Shown here in pieces: positions 50,226 to 60,902 of a stretch of 64,000 bases of DNA. The notes under the pieces were generated by a model that saw only the letters and a list, made by a program, of their open reading frames with translations, was not told the DNA's origin and did no database searches. Source of the stretch: CAVWUA01 sp963758025 (GTDB taxonomy: Bacteria; Planctomycetota; Planctomycetia; Isosphaerales; Isosphaeraceae); NCBI GenBank assembly GCA_963758025.1, contig CAVWUA010000016.1:1-64000 (forward strand). The letters run 5' to 3'. The position numbers and the translations under genes were made by a program. Numbering within the stretch: the stretch's first letter is position 1; each line of letters starts with the position of its first letter.

Positions 50226-52345
50226 TCAGCTCTGGTTGCTCGCGGCGACCGGAGCCGCCTGGTTGCTCGGCGTCGTGGCCGGCGCTTCCGGCGCGACCGG
50301 AGCCGCCTGATTGCTCGGTGTCGCGGCCGGGGCCGGCGCGGCCGGAGCCGCCTGATTGCTCGGCAACGTGGCCGGGGCGACCTCGCTACCCGGCGTCGCG
50401 GCCGGAGCGGCATAATAGGTCGGCGCGGCGGGAACCATCACGCAACGGGTGATCGGGATCTGCTCGGTCACGACGCGGGCCTGAGGCACCATCACCGTCA
50501 CCGGAACCTGCTCGGGGACCGTCACCGGGACCTGGCGGGTCAGCGTCTCCGTCACCTGACGCGGCTTCATGGTGTAGGTCGTCACCGGAACCTGCTCGGG
50601 GACCGTCACCGGGACCTGGCGGGTCACCTTGGACTGGACCTGCTTGGCCTGAACCTGATAGGTCGTCACCGGGACCTCGACCGGAACCGTCACCGGGACC
50701 TGGCGGGTCACCTTGGACTGGACCTGCTTGGCCTGAACCTGATAGGTCGTCACCGGGACCTCGACCGGGACCGTCACCGGGACCTGGCGGGTCACCTTGG
50801 ACTGGACCTGCTTGGCCTGAACCTGATAGGTCGTCACCGGGACCTCGACCGGGACCGTCACCGGGACCTGGCGGGTCACCTTGGACTGGACCTGCTTGGC
50901 CTGCACGGTCGGGATAACCTGGGTCCGCTCCTCGTTGACGTAGGTCACGCGGGTCGTCTGGACCGTCTCGCTGACCTCGCGCGGAACCATCCGGGTAACG
51001 GGGACCTGGATCTCGCGCGTCTGGACTTCCGGCACCATCTTCGTCACCGTCACCGGCACCATCTGGGTCTGCACGGTGGGCACCTGAACGGTCTCCTGCA
51101 CCGGCTTCATGGTGGTGCGGGGACGGTTGACATAGGTGGTCTCGGGGACGTACCGGCGCACCGGCCGGGTCACGTACACGCTCTGACAGGCATAGCCGCC
51201 CGTCGCGACCGGAACCACCGCGCCGCCGCCTTGGCAACCGCCACGATGACCGCCCCAGCCTCCGCACCTGCCACAATGGCCCATCATGCGGCGGCCCTGG
51301 CAGGTTCCGCAACTGCTCATGGCCACGCCATGCCCGCAGGTCGGCGCCACCGGAACCATCTGATTGACATAACCGCCGACGTAATCCACGACCTCGCGGC
51401 ACGTCTGGACCGGAACCTGCTCGTAGCTGACCTCCGGCACGTATCGGGTCCGCACCTGCTCGGTCATGACGGTGACGGCCTGCGGCTGCTGGATCGTCTC
51501 CTCGACCGGCTTCATCACCGTGTACTGCTGCGTCTGTGTCTGGTTGGTCGTCTGGGCCTCGTAGATCGTCCGCTTGACCTCTTTCGGCACCGTCTCGTAC
51601 TTCGGCACCTGGACGTTGTACTTCCGCTCGACGTTGACCGTCTCATAGACGGTCTGCGTGACCGGAACTTCCTCGGTGCGGTATTCGGTACGATACTGAG
51701 TCTGGTTGGTCGTCACCGGGACCTGCTCATAGACGGTCTGCGTGACCGGAACTTCCTCGGTGCGGTACTCGGTGCGGTACTGAGTCTGGTTGGTCGTCAC
51801 CGGGACCCGCTCATAGACGGTCTGCGTGACCGGAACTTCCTCGGTGCGGTACTCGGTGCGGTACTGAGTCTGGTTGGTCGTCACCGGGACCTGCTCATAG
51901 ACGGTCTGCGTGACCGGAACTTCCTCGGTGCGGTATTCGGTACGGTACCGGGTCTGCGTCTGGGTCACCGGCACCTGCTCCATCACCGTGCGAGTGACGG
52001 GCACCTGCTCGGTGCGGTATTCGGTGCGATAGCGAGTCTGCATCTGAGTGGTGGGCACCTGCTCCATCACCGTGCGCGAGACCGTCTGATACTCGGTGAC
52101 GGTCTGAGGAACCATCGCCGGCGCACAGGCGCCTCCAGCCGCATAACCCGCGCCCGCGTATCCGGCGCCCGTGTATCCCGCACCGCGTATCCCGCACTCG
52201 CGTACCCCGCACCATATCCCGCGCCGGCGTACACACAGTCATTGCCCTTGTGGCCGCAACGGTGACATGCCCATGCCGGAGCCGCCGCTGTCAAACCCGC
52301 TGACAGCACGGCCACCGTCAGCATCCTGGTAAAGAAACTCTTCAT
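50226..52345 (-). CDS. exported Val/Thr/Tyr-rich tandem-repeat protein (YTV-like; one frame shift)
   Basis: About 706 residues. A signal peptide (MKSFFTRMLTVAVLSAGLTA, ending APAWA) and a short CHRCGHKGNDC motif are followed by Gly/Ala/Tyr repeats, where one missing base near 52183 changes frame. The main body has two kinds of tandem 28-residue repeats, three or more copies each. One is built on VPVTTNQTQYRTEYRTEEVP in the N-terminal part. The other is built on VPVTVPVEVPVTTYQVQAKQ in the C-terminal part. A Cys/His/Gly patch with five CxxC or C-x-C steps (CGHGVAMSSCGTCQGRRMMG onward) lies between them. The tail is rich in Pro and Ala. The composition matches YTV-type proteins proposed to build the protein cell wall of planctomycetes. 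Confidence 0.75.
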
Positions 52346-53217
52346 TGTGGTCGCACCTCCCTTAATATAAACCTCAAAGTTGTCTCGACCGAGAGAATTG
52401 CTTCCTACAAATCACATGCCGCATCCCCCCGAATCGATGCGAATCTCCCCATTCGCTTGATCGTTCCATAGCGCAGAGCCCTCCCAGCTCAAGGATATTC
52501 TCGAACCTGGGCATTCGCTTCAGGGCCCCCACTGTCCGTACTTATCGAATATCCATAATCTGATTTCATCATTCGCGAATGACACGCAAACCGTTTCCTG
52601 TTTTTGAGAAGCGAAGGAGGAACCGAAACGAAAGGATTTCCATCAGAATGGGTGCGAGGGGCTCCGCGCTTCCGGGAATGATCGCTCCGGGAGAGCAGGC
52701 CATGTGATCGGCAAGGATCGTCTGGAGGCCCACCGTCGCAACGCGCGGAGGAGCCGTGGTGACCCGGACGGTGCCTGGGAAGGTGCGTTCCCAGAGCAAC
52801 GGGACGCGGTCGAGGCGATCCAGGCCTGGGGGACGGCGGGACCTCGAACCGATGACGCGCGAAGGCGGTCGCGCGAAATCACAAATCGAACCCAACGTTT
52901 TTTTTGACGCAAAGGGCGACTGGTGGCGATCTTGAGCGTACAATGGGCAACGCGCCGGAGCACGTTCGGCCCGATTGATCGGATGCCTCATCCCGGCGCG
53001 AGTCGCGCGAAATCACAAAACGAACCGAACGCAAAATCGCCGCAACATCGGTACCCACGAACACTTATTGCTCTGGGGGTCGATTTTCCCGGACCGTTGC
53101 GGCTCTGTTGCACGCGCTGGCCCTGGTGGGTTCGCGGGTGGGGTGGTCGGCGGGCGGCACAGAACGGGGATCGGTGGACCACGTTGAGGAGGCCGGCGGT
53201 CGTGCGCCGGGAAGGAA
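52346..53217. other. long intergenic region with short direct repeats
   Basis: This 870-bp stretch lies between divergent genes. Near 52365 the minus strand has GGGAGG close to the ATG at 52345 and TATATTAAG just upstream, the probable ribosome site and -10 of the repeat-protein gene. The 18-base direct repeat GTCGCGCGAAATCACAAA occurs at 52868-52885 and 53002-53019. All ORFs here are Arg/Pro/Ser-rich chance frames. No RNA gene is recognised. Confidence 0.45.
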
Positions 53218-54594
53218 ATGTCCAGTCGAGCGATCCGCATCGTGTTCCGTGGAGTCGCGGTCGTCGCCCTGGCTCTGGCGTGTCTGGGGCCGGTCGATCG
53301 CGCAAGGGGGCAGGGGGAGCAGCGGCCGAACCTGATCGTGATCCTGGCGGATGATATGGGGTACGGCGACGCCAGTTGCTACGGCAACGAGGCGTACCAG
53401 ACGCCGAACATCGACGCCCTGGCCGAGGCCGGGATGCGCTTCACCGACTTCCACTCCAGCGGGCCGGTCTGTAGCCCGACCCGCGCGGGGTTGCTCACCG
53501 GGCGCTACCAGCAACGCGCGGGGATTTCCGGGGTCATCTATGCCGATCCGAAGCAGAACCGGCACCACGGTTTGCAGCTCAAGGAAATCACCTTCGCCGA
53601 GCGGTTGAGGAAGGCCGGATACGTGACCGGGATATTCGGCAAGTGGCACCTGGGGTACTCCTCCGACTATAACCCGACGCTTCAGGGGTTCGACGATTTT
53701 CGGGGCTATGTCAGTGGCAATATCGACTACATCAACCACCTGGACCGCATGGGCATCCCCGACTGGTGGCACAAGCGCGGGAAGGCCGAGGAGGATGGGT
53801 ACAGCACCCACCGGATCACGCACCACGCCGTCCAGTTCATCGAGCGGAACCGGCACAAGCCGTTCTGCCTGTACGTCGCCCACGAAGCCCCCCACGCCCC
53901 GTACCAGGGGCCGAACGACAAGCCGATCCGCGTGCCGTACCACGTGGTCAAGGAAACGTATGAGCCGGGGACGATCCCGCGGGCGTACCGGGAGATGATG
54001 CAGGAGATGGACAAAGGAGTTGGGGAGATCGTCGCGGCGATCAAGTCACTCGGGCTGGCGAAGCAGACCCTGATCGTCTTCTTCTCCGACAACGGAGGCA
54101 CCCGCCACGGGAGCAACGGTGCGCTACGGGGGTTCAAGGGAAGCGTCTGGGAAGGGGGACACCGCGTTCCGGCGATCGTCTCCTGGCCGGGGCACATCGA
54201 GCCCGGGTCCACCTGCGATGCGCTCGCGATCAGTCTGGACATCATGCCGACCCTGCTCGACCTGGCCGGCGCGGACGTGCCGGAGGATCACCATCTCGAC
54301 GGCGTGAGCCTCCGCCCCTTGCTGGAGGGCCAGACGATGCCCGAGCGCACCCTCTTCTGGGACTACAACGGCCACCAAGCCGTGCGGCAAGGGAACTGGA
54401 AGCTCGTCGTGAACGAGGAGGAAAAACCGCTCCTCTTCCAGCTCGACGAGGACCTCGGCGAGGAGTCGAACCTCGCCGACCGCGAGCCGGATCGCGTCGA
54501 GGCGTTGCGCAAGGCGCTGGAGGACTGGAAAGCCGACGTGGCGGACGGCGCGACCGAGCAGCCGGATCGGAAAGGCGAGGCCCAACCGGAATGA
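53218..54594 (+). CDS. exported sulfatase, first of two
   Basis: A protein of 458 residues. An N-terminal signal (VFRGVAVVALALACLG) ends near ARGQG. The sulfatase core is present: NLIVILADDMGYGDASCYG (metal Asp pair), the active-site GPVCSPTRAGLLTGRYQQR near residue 83 with Cys in CxPxR, which is converted to formylglycine, YVTGIFGKWHLGY, and late VFFSDNGGTRHGSNGALRGF. It hydrolyses sulfate esters, with the natural sugar or lipid substrate unknown. The C-terminus (EEEKPLLFQLDEDLGEESNL) is the usual sulfatase end. The gene is 58 bp upstream of a second sulfatase on the same strand. Confidence 0.93.
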   Translation: MSSRAIRIVFRGVAVVALALACLGPVDRARGQGEQRPNLIVILADDMGYGDASCYGNEAYQTPNIDALAEAGMRFTDFHSSGPVCSPTRAGLLTGRYQQRAGISGVIYADPKQNRHHGLQLKEITFAERLRKAGYVTGIFGKWHLGYSSDYNPTLQGFDDFRGYVSGNIDYINHLDRMGIPDWWHKRGKAEEDGYSTHRITHHAVQFIERNRHKPFCLYVAHEAPHAPYQGPNDKPIRVPYHVVKETYEPGTIPRAYREMMQEMDKGVGEIVAAIKSLGLAKQTLIVFFSDNGGTRHGSNGALRGFKGSVWEGGHRVPAIVSWPGHIEPGSTCDALAISLDIMPTLLDLAGADVPEDHHLDGVSLRPLLEGQTMPERTLFWDYNGHQAVRQGNWKLVVNEEEKPLLFQLDEDLGEESNLADREPDRVEALRKALEDWKADVADGATEQPDRKGEAQPE

Positions 54595-54652
54595 TTCCCC
54601 CGAGGTCAACCCACCACGTTTCCACGATCGCCATGATGATGCGGAGGTGAGC

Positions 54653-56056
54653 ATGCGACGACGGACCTTCGGCCTGATCCTGCTGACGCTCGCGCTGCGG
54701 ACGTCCCCCCTGACCGCGGACGACCGGCCGCCGAACATCGTGCTGATCATGGCGGACGACCTGGGATACGGCGAGGTCGGCTGCTACGGGCAGACGATGA
54801 TCCCGACGCCGAACATCGACCGGCTGGCCGCGCAGGGGATGCGCTTCACGGACGCCTACGCCGGTTCGAGCGTCTGTGCGCCGTCGCGCTCGACCCTGAT
54901 GACGGGTCAGCACACGGGGCACACGCCGATCCGCGCCAACGGCGGCGGTCAGGCGATCCGGCCGGAGGACGTGACGGTGGCCGAGGTTCTGAAACAGGCC
55001 GGCTACACGACCGGCGGCTTCGGCAAGTGGGGCCTCGGCGTCGAGGGGAGCACCGGTCACCCCAACCGCCAGGGGTTCGACATGTACTTCGGTTTCCTGC
55101 ACCAGGTTCACGCCCACTTCCATTACCCGTACTGGGTCTGGAAGAACGGCGAGCGCTACCCTCTACCTCGCAACGAAGGCCACCAGCGCAACCAGTACGC
55201 TCCCGACGAGATCCAGGCCCAGGCCCTCGACTTCATCCGCCAGAACCAGGACCGGCCCTTCTTCTGCTACATCCCGACGACACTCGTGCACGTCGAGCTG
55301 GTCGTGCCCGAGGACTCGATGCGCCCGTTCCGCGGCAAGTGGCCAGAAGAACCACTGCCCGACCCGCGCCCCGGTTACATCGGCGCGGAGGAGCCGCTGG
55401 CGACCTTCGCCGGCATGGTCAGCCGCCTCGATCGACAGGTCGGCGAGGTGCTCGACCTGCTCGACTCGCTCGGCATCGCCGATGAGACGCTCGTGATCTT
55501 CACCTCCGACAACGGCCCCCAGAACGGCGCGTGGAAGCGCATGTCGGACCACTTCGACGGCAACGGTCCGCTACGGGGCTACAAGGGCCAGTTCTACGAA
55601 GGGGGCATCCGCGTCCCCCTGATCGCCCGCTGGCCGGGGCGGATCGCGCCGGGGTCCGAGACGGATCATCCGGTCGCCTTCTGGGACATCCTCCCCACGC
55701 TTGCCGAGGTCGCCGGCGCCGAACCTCCCGACGGGATCGACGGCCTCTCCTTCCTGCCCACCCTGCGCGGCGAGGAGCAAGCGAAGACGCATGAGTATTT
55801 CTACTGGGAATACAACTACCCGGCCGGCCGAGTCCTGGCCGTGCGCAAAGGCCGCTGGAAGGCCGTTCGTCCCCGACCGAATGCGCCGATCGAGCTGTAC
55901 GATTTGAAGGCCGACCTCGGCGAATCCCACAACCTGGCCGACCAGCGCCCCGAGGTCCTCCACGAGATCGACGCGATCCTGTCCCGCGCCCGAACCGAGG
56001 CCCGGCCCTTCGAGCCGGAGACGGACGGGCCGGGCGTGGCGGATTACGTGCGTTGA
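54653..56056 (+). CDS. exported sulfatase, second of two
   Basis: About 467 residues from an ATG with GGAGG five bases before it; a GTG at 54647 is an alternative. The signal peptide covers roughly residues 1-23. NIVLIMADDLGYGEVGCYG, the modification site AGSSVCAPSRSTLMTGQHTG (CxPSR, formylglycine type) near residue 76, YTTGGFGKWGLGVEG, and VIFTSDNGPQNGAWKRMSDH near residue 290 make it a type I sulfatase. The final part contains LYDLKADLGESHNLADQRPE. It is probably co-transcribed with the previous sulfatase and faces the second DUF1501 gene, which ends 30 bp away. Confidence 0.93.
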   Translation: MRRRTFGLILLTLALRTSPLTADDRPPNIVLIMADDLGYGEVGCYGQTMIPTPNIDRLAAQGMRFTDAYAGSSVCAPSRSTLMTGQHTGHTPIRANGGGQAIRPEDVTVAEVLKQAGYTTGGFGKWGLGVEGSTGHPNRQGFDMYFGFLHQVHAHFHYPYWVWKNGERYPLPRNEGHQRNQYAPDEIQAQALDFIRQNQDRPFFCYIPTTLVHVELVVPEDSMRPFRGKWPEEPLPDPRPGYIGAEEPLATFAGMVSRLDRQVGEVLDLLDSLGIADETLVIFTSDNGPQNGAWKRMSDHFDGNGPLRGYKGQFYEGGIRVPLIARWPGRIAPGSETDHPVAFWDILPTLAEVAGAEPPDGIDGLSFLPTLRGEEQAKTHEYFYWEYNYPAGRVLAVRKGRWKAVRPRPNAPIELYDLKADLGESHNLADQRPEVLHEIDAILSRARTEARPFEPETDGPGVADYVR

Positions 56057-56086
56057 ATCCTTGAGAGAGGCGTGACCGGGCGGACC

Positions 56087-57545
<1,459 letters not shown>

Positions 57546-57560
57546 GGCGTCACTTCCGGG

Positions 57561-60110
57561 TCAATCGACATAGAGGAATTCATTCGCATTCAGCAACGCG
57601 TGGCAGAAATCGACCAGGGCCGCCGACTCGGCCTCGGGGGAGGCCGAACCGTCGGCGGAGCAGCCGGCGAGGGTCTCGGTCCGCTCGTCGTCGATCCGGT
57701 GGGCCTGGGCGTCGAGGAAGGCCGTGGCGTCGGTCTGCTCGGAGGCCGTTGGCGGGCGGCCGAAGGCGAGACGGTAGGCGCGGTCGATCCGCCCCTCGGT
57801 CGGACGACTCGGCCTCGCGCAGACGCTCGGCGAAGGCCCGGGCGCGGGCGAGGCTCCACGAGCCGTTGATGAGCAGGAGGGCCTGCGTCGGCGTCGTGGT
57901 CGTGCTGCGGGTCGGCGTGCTGTTGGCGCCGTCGGGGGCGTCGAAGGCGTCGAGCAAGGGGTCGTGCGTGTTCCGCATCATCTTCGTATAGACCGACCGG
58001 CGCGGCTGCTTGGCCTCGACGCTCGGCCCGCCGGCCTTGCGGTCCAGCTCGCCGCTGACGGCCAGCATGGCGTCGCGGATCGGCTCGACATCCAGCCGCC
58101 GGGTGTTCTGCCGCCAGAGCAGGCGGTTTTCCGGGATCGATCCGCGCGGCCAGGTCGTCGCGCCGGGCGCAAGGCCGTCTGACGGTACGTGGCCGACGTG
58201 AGAATCAGCCGGTGGATCGCCTTGAGGCTCCAGCCCCGGGTGACGAACTCGGTCGCCAGCCAGTCGAGCAAGGCCGGGTGGCTGGGCGGCTCGCCCAGGC
58301 GGCCGAAGTCGCTCGGAGTCGCCACCAAGCCTTTGCCGAAGTGGTACTGCCAGATCCGGTTGACCATCACCCGGGAGGTCAAGGGGTGGTCCGGCCGGGT
58401 CAGCCAGCGGGCCAGGGTCAGGCGGCGGCCGGTCGAGTCCGGAGCGTTCGGCACCGGCGCGATCTCCGCCGGCTCGGGGCCTTCGAGCACCGTCAGGAAC
58501 CCGGGCGCGATGTGCTCCCCCTTGCGGTCGCCGGGGATGATCGTCGGCGGCACGTCGGGGCCGAGGTCGGTCGCGGTCAGGATGCCCGGCAAAGGGTCCG
58601 GCTTGTAGCGGTCGAACTCCGCCAGCTCTTTCTTCAAGGTCTCCCAGCGCTCCTTGTCCTTGCCACCGACCTTGAGGTGGTCGTACTCGTAGGTCACCTG
58701 GCGGTAAGCCAGTTCGGCAAGCTGCCGCTCTTGCGGGGAGAGTTCGGCGGCGGGCGTGGCGAGGAGGGCCTGGATCTCGGCGGGGAACTTCTCGATGGCT
58801 CCCTTCGCGGCGGCCTCGCGGTGGGGCCGCTCGACCTCGGCGATCCGCGCGCGAAGGTCGGCGGTCATCAGCTCCCAGGCGGCCAGGCGGACGTAGTAAT
58901 CCGCCTCCCGCTCGGGCGTGGCCAGCGGCAGGTCGTCGCGGAGCCGGATCGGCGTGAAGAAGGCCTGGAGCCGGAAGTAGTCCTTCTGGAGGATCGGGTC
59001 GAACTTATGGTCGTGACAGCGGGCACAGCCCATGCCCATACCGAGGAAGACGTCGGCCGTCACGTCGGTGATGTCGTTGAGGATCGCCGACCACTGCCCC
59101 GGCACGTCGCGCTGATTGAACTCGTAGGTGCCCAGGCGGAGGTAGCTGACGGCCGTCCGCATCTCGGGGTCGTCCGGGTTCCACTCGTCGCCGGCCAGTT
59201 GCTCGGTGACGAAGCGGTCGTAGGGCTTATCCTCATTGAAGGACCGGATGACGTAATCGCGGTAGCGCCAGGCGTCGGGCCGGTAGGCGTCCTGGCGGTA
59301 GCCGTCGGACTCGGCGTAGCGAACCAGGTCGAGCCAGTGCCGTCCCCAGCGCTCGCCGTAGCGGGGGCTGGCGAGCAGGCGATCGACGAGATGCTCGTAG
59401 GCTTCCGGATCGTCGTCCCGGACGAACGCCTCGACCTCCTCGGGGGTTGGCGGCAGGCCCCAGAGGTCGAAGTACACCCGGCGGATCAAGGCGCGGCGGT
59501 CGGCCTCGGGCGCGGGGGTCATCCCCTCCTCGATCAGGCGGGCCAGGATGAACCGGTCGATCGGGTTCCGGCCCCAGCCCTGGTCGGAGAGGGTGGGCGG
59601 ATCGGGCCGCCGCAGGGGCTGGAACGACCAGAAGGCCCGGTCCTCGTCGGTGATCGTCCGGGCGCTGGCCGTCGAGACGGCGACCTGGGCATCGGTCGCC
59701 GGCCAGGGGGCGCCCATCTCGATCCAACGGACGAGCTTCGCGCGCTTCTCGGCCGGAAGCTGGCCGGTGGGGGGCATCTGGAGCAGGTCGTAGTTGATCG
59801 CCTCGACGATCAGGCTCTCATCCACCGCGCCGGGGACGACGGCCGGGCCGGTGTCGCCTCCTTGAAGGATGCCCGAGCGCGAGTCGAGCCGCAGGCCCCC
59901 TTTCTGCTTGTCCGGGCCGTGGCACTTGACGCAGTTCTCGGCCAGCAGGGGCCGGATCTCGGTCTCGAAGAACTGGATGTGCGCCGCGTCCGGCTCATCG
60001 GCCGGGGCGGTTCGTGGGACGCTGACGATCAGGCCGCCAAGGGCCACGGTCAGAACCCATGCCCAGCAACGTCTTGCCCGCGGTTGCCTGGACCCTTGCC
60101 TCTCGCTCAT
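57561..60110 (-). CDS. PSD1/PSCyt planctomycete cytochrome, second copy (three frame shifts)
   Basis: The ATG at 60110 has GGAGG upstream. A signal peptide is followed by PSCyt1 with AENCVKCHGPDKQKGGLRLD, then PSCyt2 with RRVYFDLWGLPPTPEEVEAF, CARCHDHKFDPI and RYGERWGRHWLDLVRYAES, then PSD1 with RVMVNRIWQYHFGKGLVATP. Near 58160 and 58140 two one-base gains, and near 57800 a third, shift the frame; in the right frames the end reads LLLINGSWSLARARAFAERL, then RIDRAYRLAFGRPP, then ANEFLYVD, the same terminal motif type as the first copy. It lacks the extra CBM-like insert of the first copy. It forms an operon with the DUF1501 gene. Confidence 0.9.
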
Positions 60111-60263
60111 CGGCTGGCGTCCTCCGATCCGGATCAATGCGCAGGATCGTTCTCCCCTGAAGGAGATCGGCCAATCTCTTGAGGTTAATCTTTTGTTGGC
60201 TGGAACGCCACGGCTTTTTGTGTCCGAGGTGATCCGATGCTCTCGGTTCGACCGTACCTTACC

Positions 60264-60297
60264 TTGACGGAACGGTTTCCGAATCGGAAACTATAGG
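60264..60297 (+). promoter_or_regulatory. promoter with perfect 17-bp palindrome upstream of the metal-efflux genes
   Basis: GTTTCCGAATCGGAAAC (60275-60291) is perfectly palindromic, with eight-base arms around one central base. It lies between TTGACG (60264-60269) and TATAGG (60292-60297), an unusually wide spacing of 22 bp. Operators placed inside a stretched spacer are the hallmark of MerR-family metal regulators, though those usually have 19-20 bp. The genes that follow are a Cys-rich protein and a Cus-like efflux system. The regulator itself is not in the window. Confidence 0.55.
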
Positions 60298-60335
60298 GAA
60301 TGTTCGCGCGATTCTGGTCGAAGATAAAGGATGAG

Positions 60336-60728
60336 ATGATCTTTCGTCGTGGCGTCGCACATTTCCTGTTGATCTCGTCGCTTGCGGTAAGCCTGGGCCT
60401 GGTGGGGATTGATCCCCTGTTGCTCGGTGCGTCGGCCGCGGCGGTGGAACCGTCGCGCGCGACAACATCATTGTGCTGCTGCGGCACGGTCGAGGGGCAA
60501 TGCTGCGGGAAGGCGTGCTGCGGGGCCGTCCCCGCGGAGGATGCCCCCAGGCCCTGCTCGAACGACCAGGGACGGCCTTGCTTGCCCGATCCGCTGCTGG
60601 CGATGCAGATGGCCGACGCTTTCGCGGTCCAGCATGCGGGCCGTCATCTGCCCGCGTTCCTCGTCCCGCCCGATCGTCTCCCAGCCACTCCCACCTTGCA
60701 GGCCGATCGGGTCCGCCTCCAGATCTGA
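60336..60728 (+). CDS. Cys-rich exported protein linked to metal efflux
   Basis: About 130 residues from the ATG at 60336, with AAAGGATGAG upstream; an ATG at 60300 would add 12 residues. A hydrophobic signal or anchor (HFLLISSLAVSLGLVGIDPL) is followed by SLCCCGTVEGQCCGKACCG, eight Cys in nineteen residues, then a hydrophilic tail with a further Cys pair and Pro-rich C-terminus. Such Cys clusters bind soft metals (Cu, Ag, Hg, Cd). It precedes the RND efflux genes by 174 bp under the palindromic promoter, so a metal scavenger or sensor role is suggested. I know no named family for it. Confidence 0.65.
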   Translation: MIFRRGVAHFLLISSLAVSLGLVGIDPLLLGASAAAVEPSRATTSLCCCGTVEGQCCGKACCGAVPAEDAPRPCSNDQGRPCLPDPLLAMQMADAFAVQHAGRHLPAFLVPPDRLPATPTLQADRVRLQI

Positions 60729-60902
60729 TTTCACGACCCGCCGCGCCCCCACTGCGCGCGGTGTTCTCCTGGCTCGTGAAACCAACCCACTCCTCCATTG
60801 CCGCATGATCCGGATGGTTCCGTCCGGTGTTCCGCGCGCCTTCCTCGGACCGATGGTCCCCCCCAAAGGGGCCTCGCGCTCCTCGTTGCGGAGACAATTC
60901 CA

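Noticed and set aside
52569..52991. 140-residue minus-strand ORF between the repeat protein and sulfatase
   Set aside because: Composition is Arg/Pro/Ser-rich, no motif is present, and it spans short direct repeats; it is probably a chance frame.
58212..60182. Long plus-strand open frame opposite the second PSD1 gene
   Set aside because: It is the mirror of a motif-bearing minus-strand gene and has no recognisable protein features.
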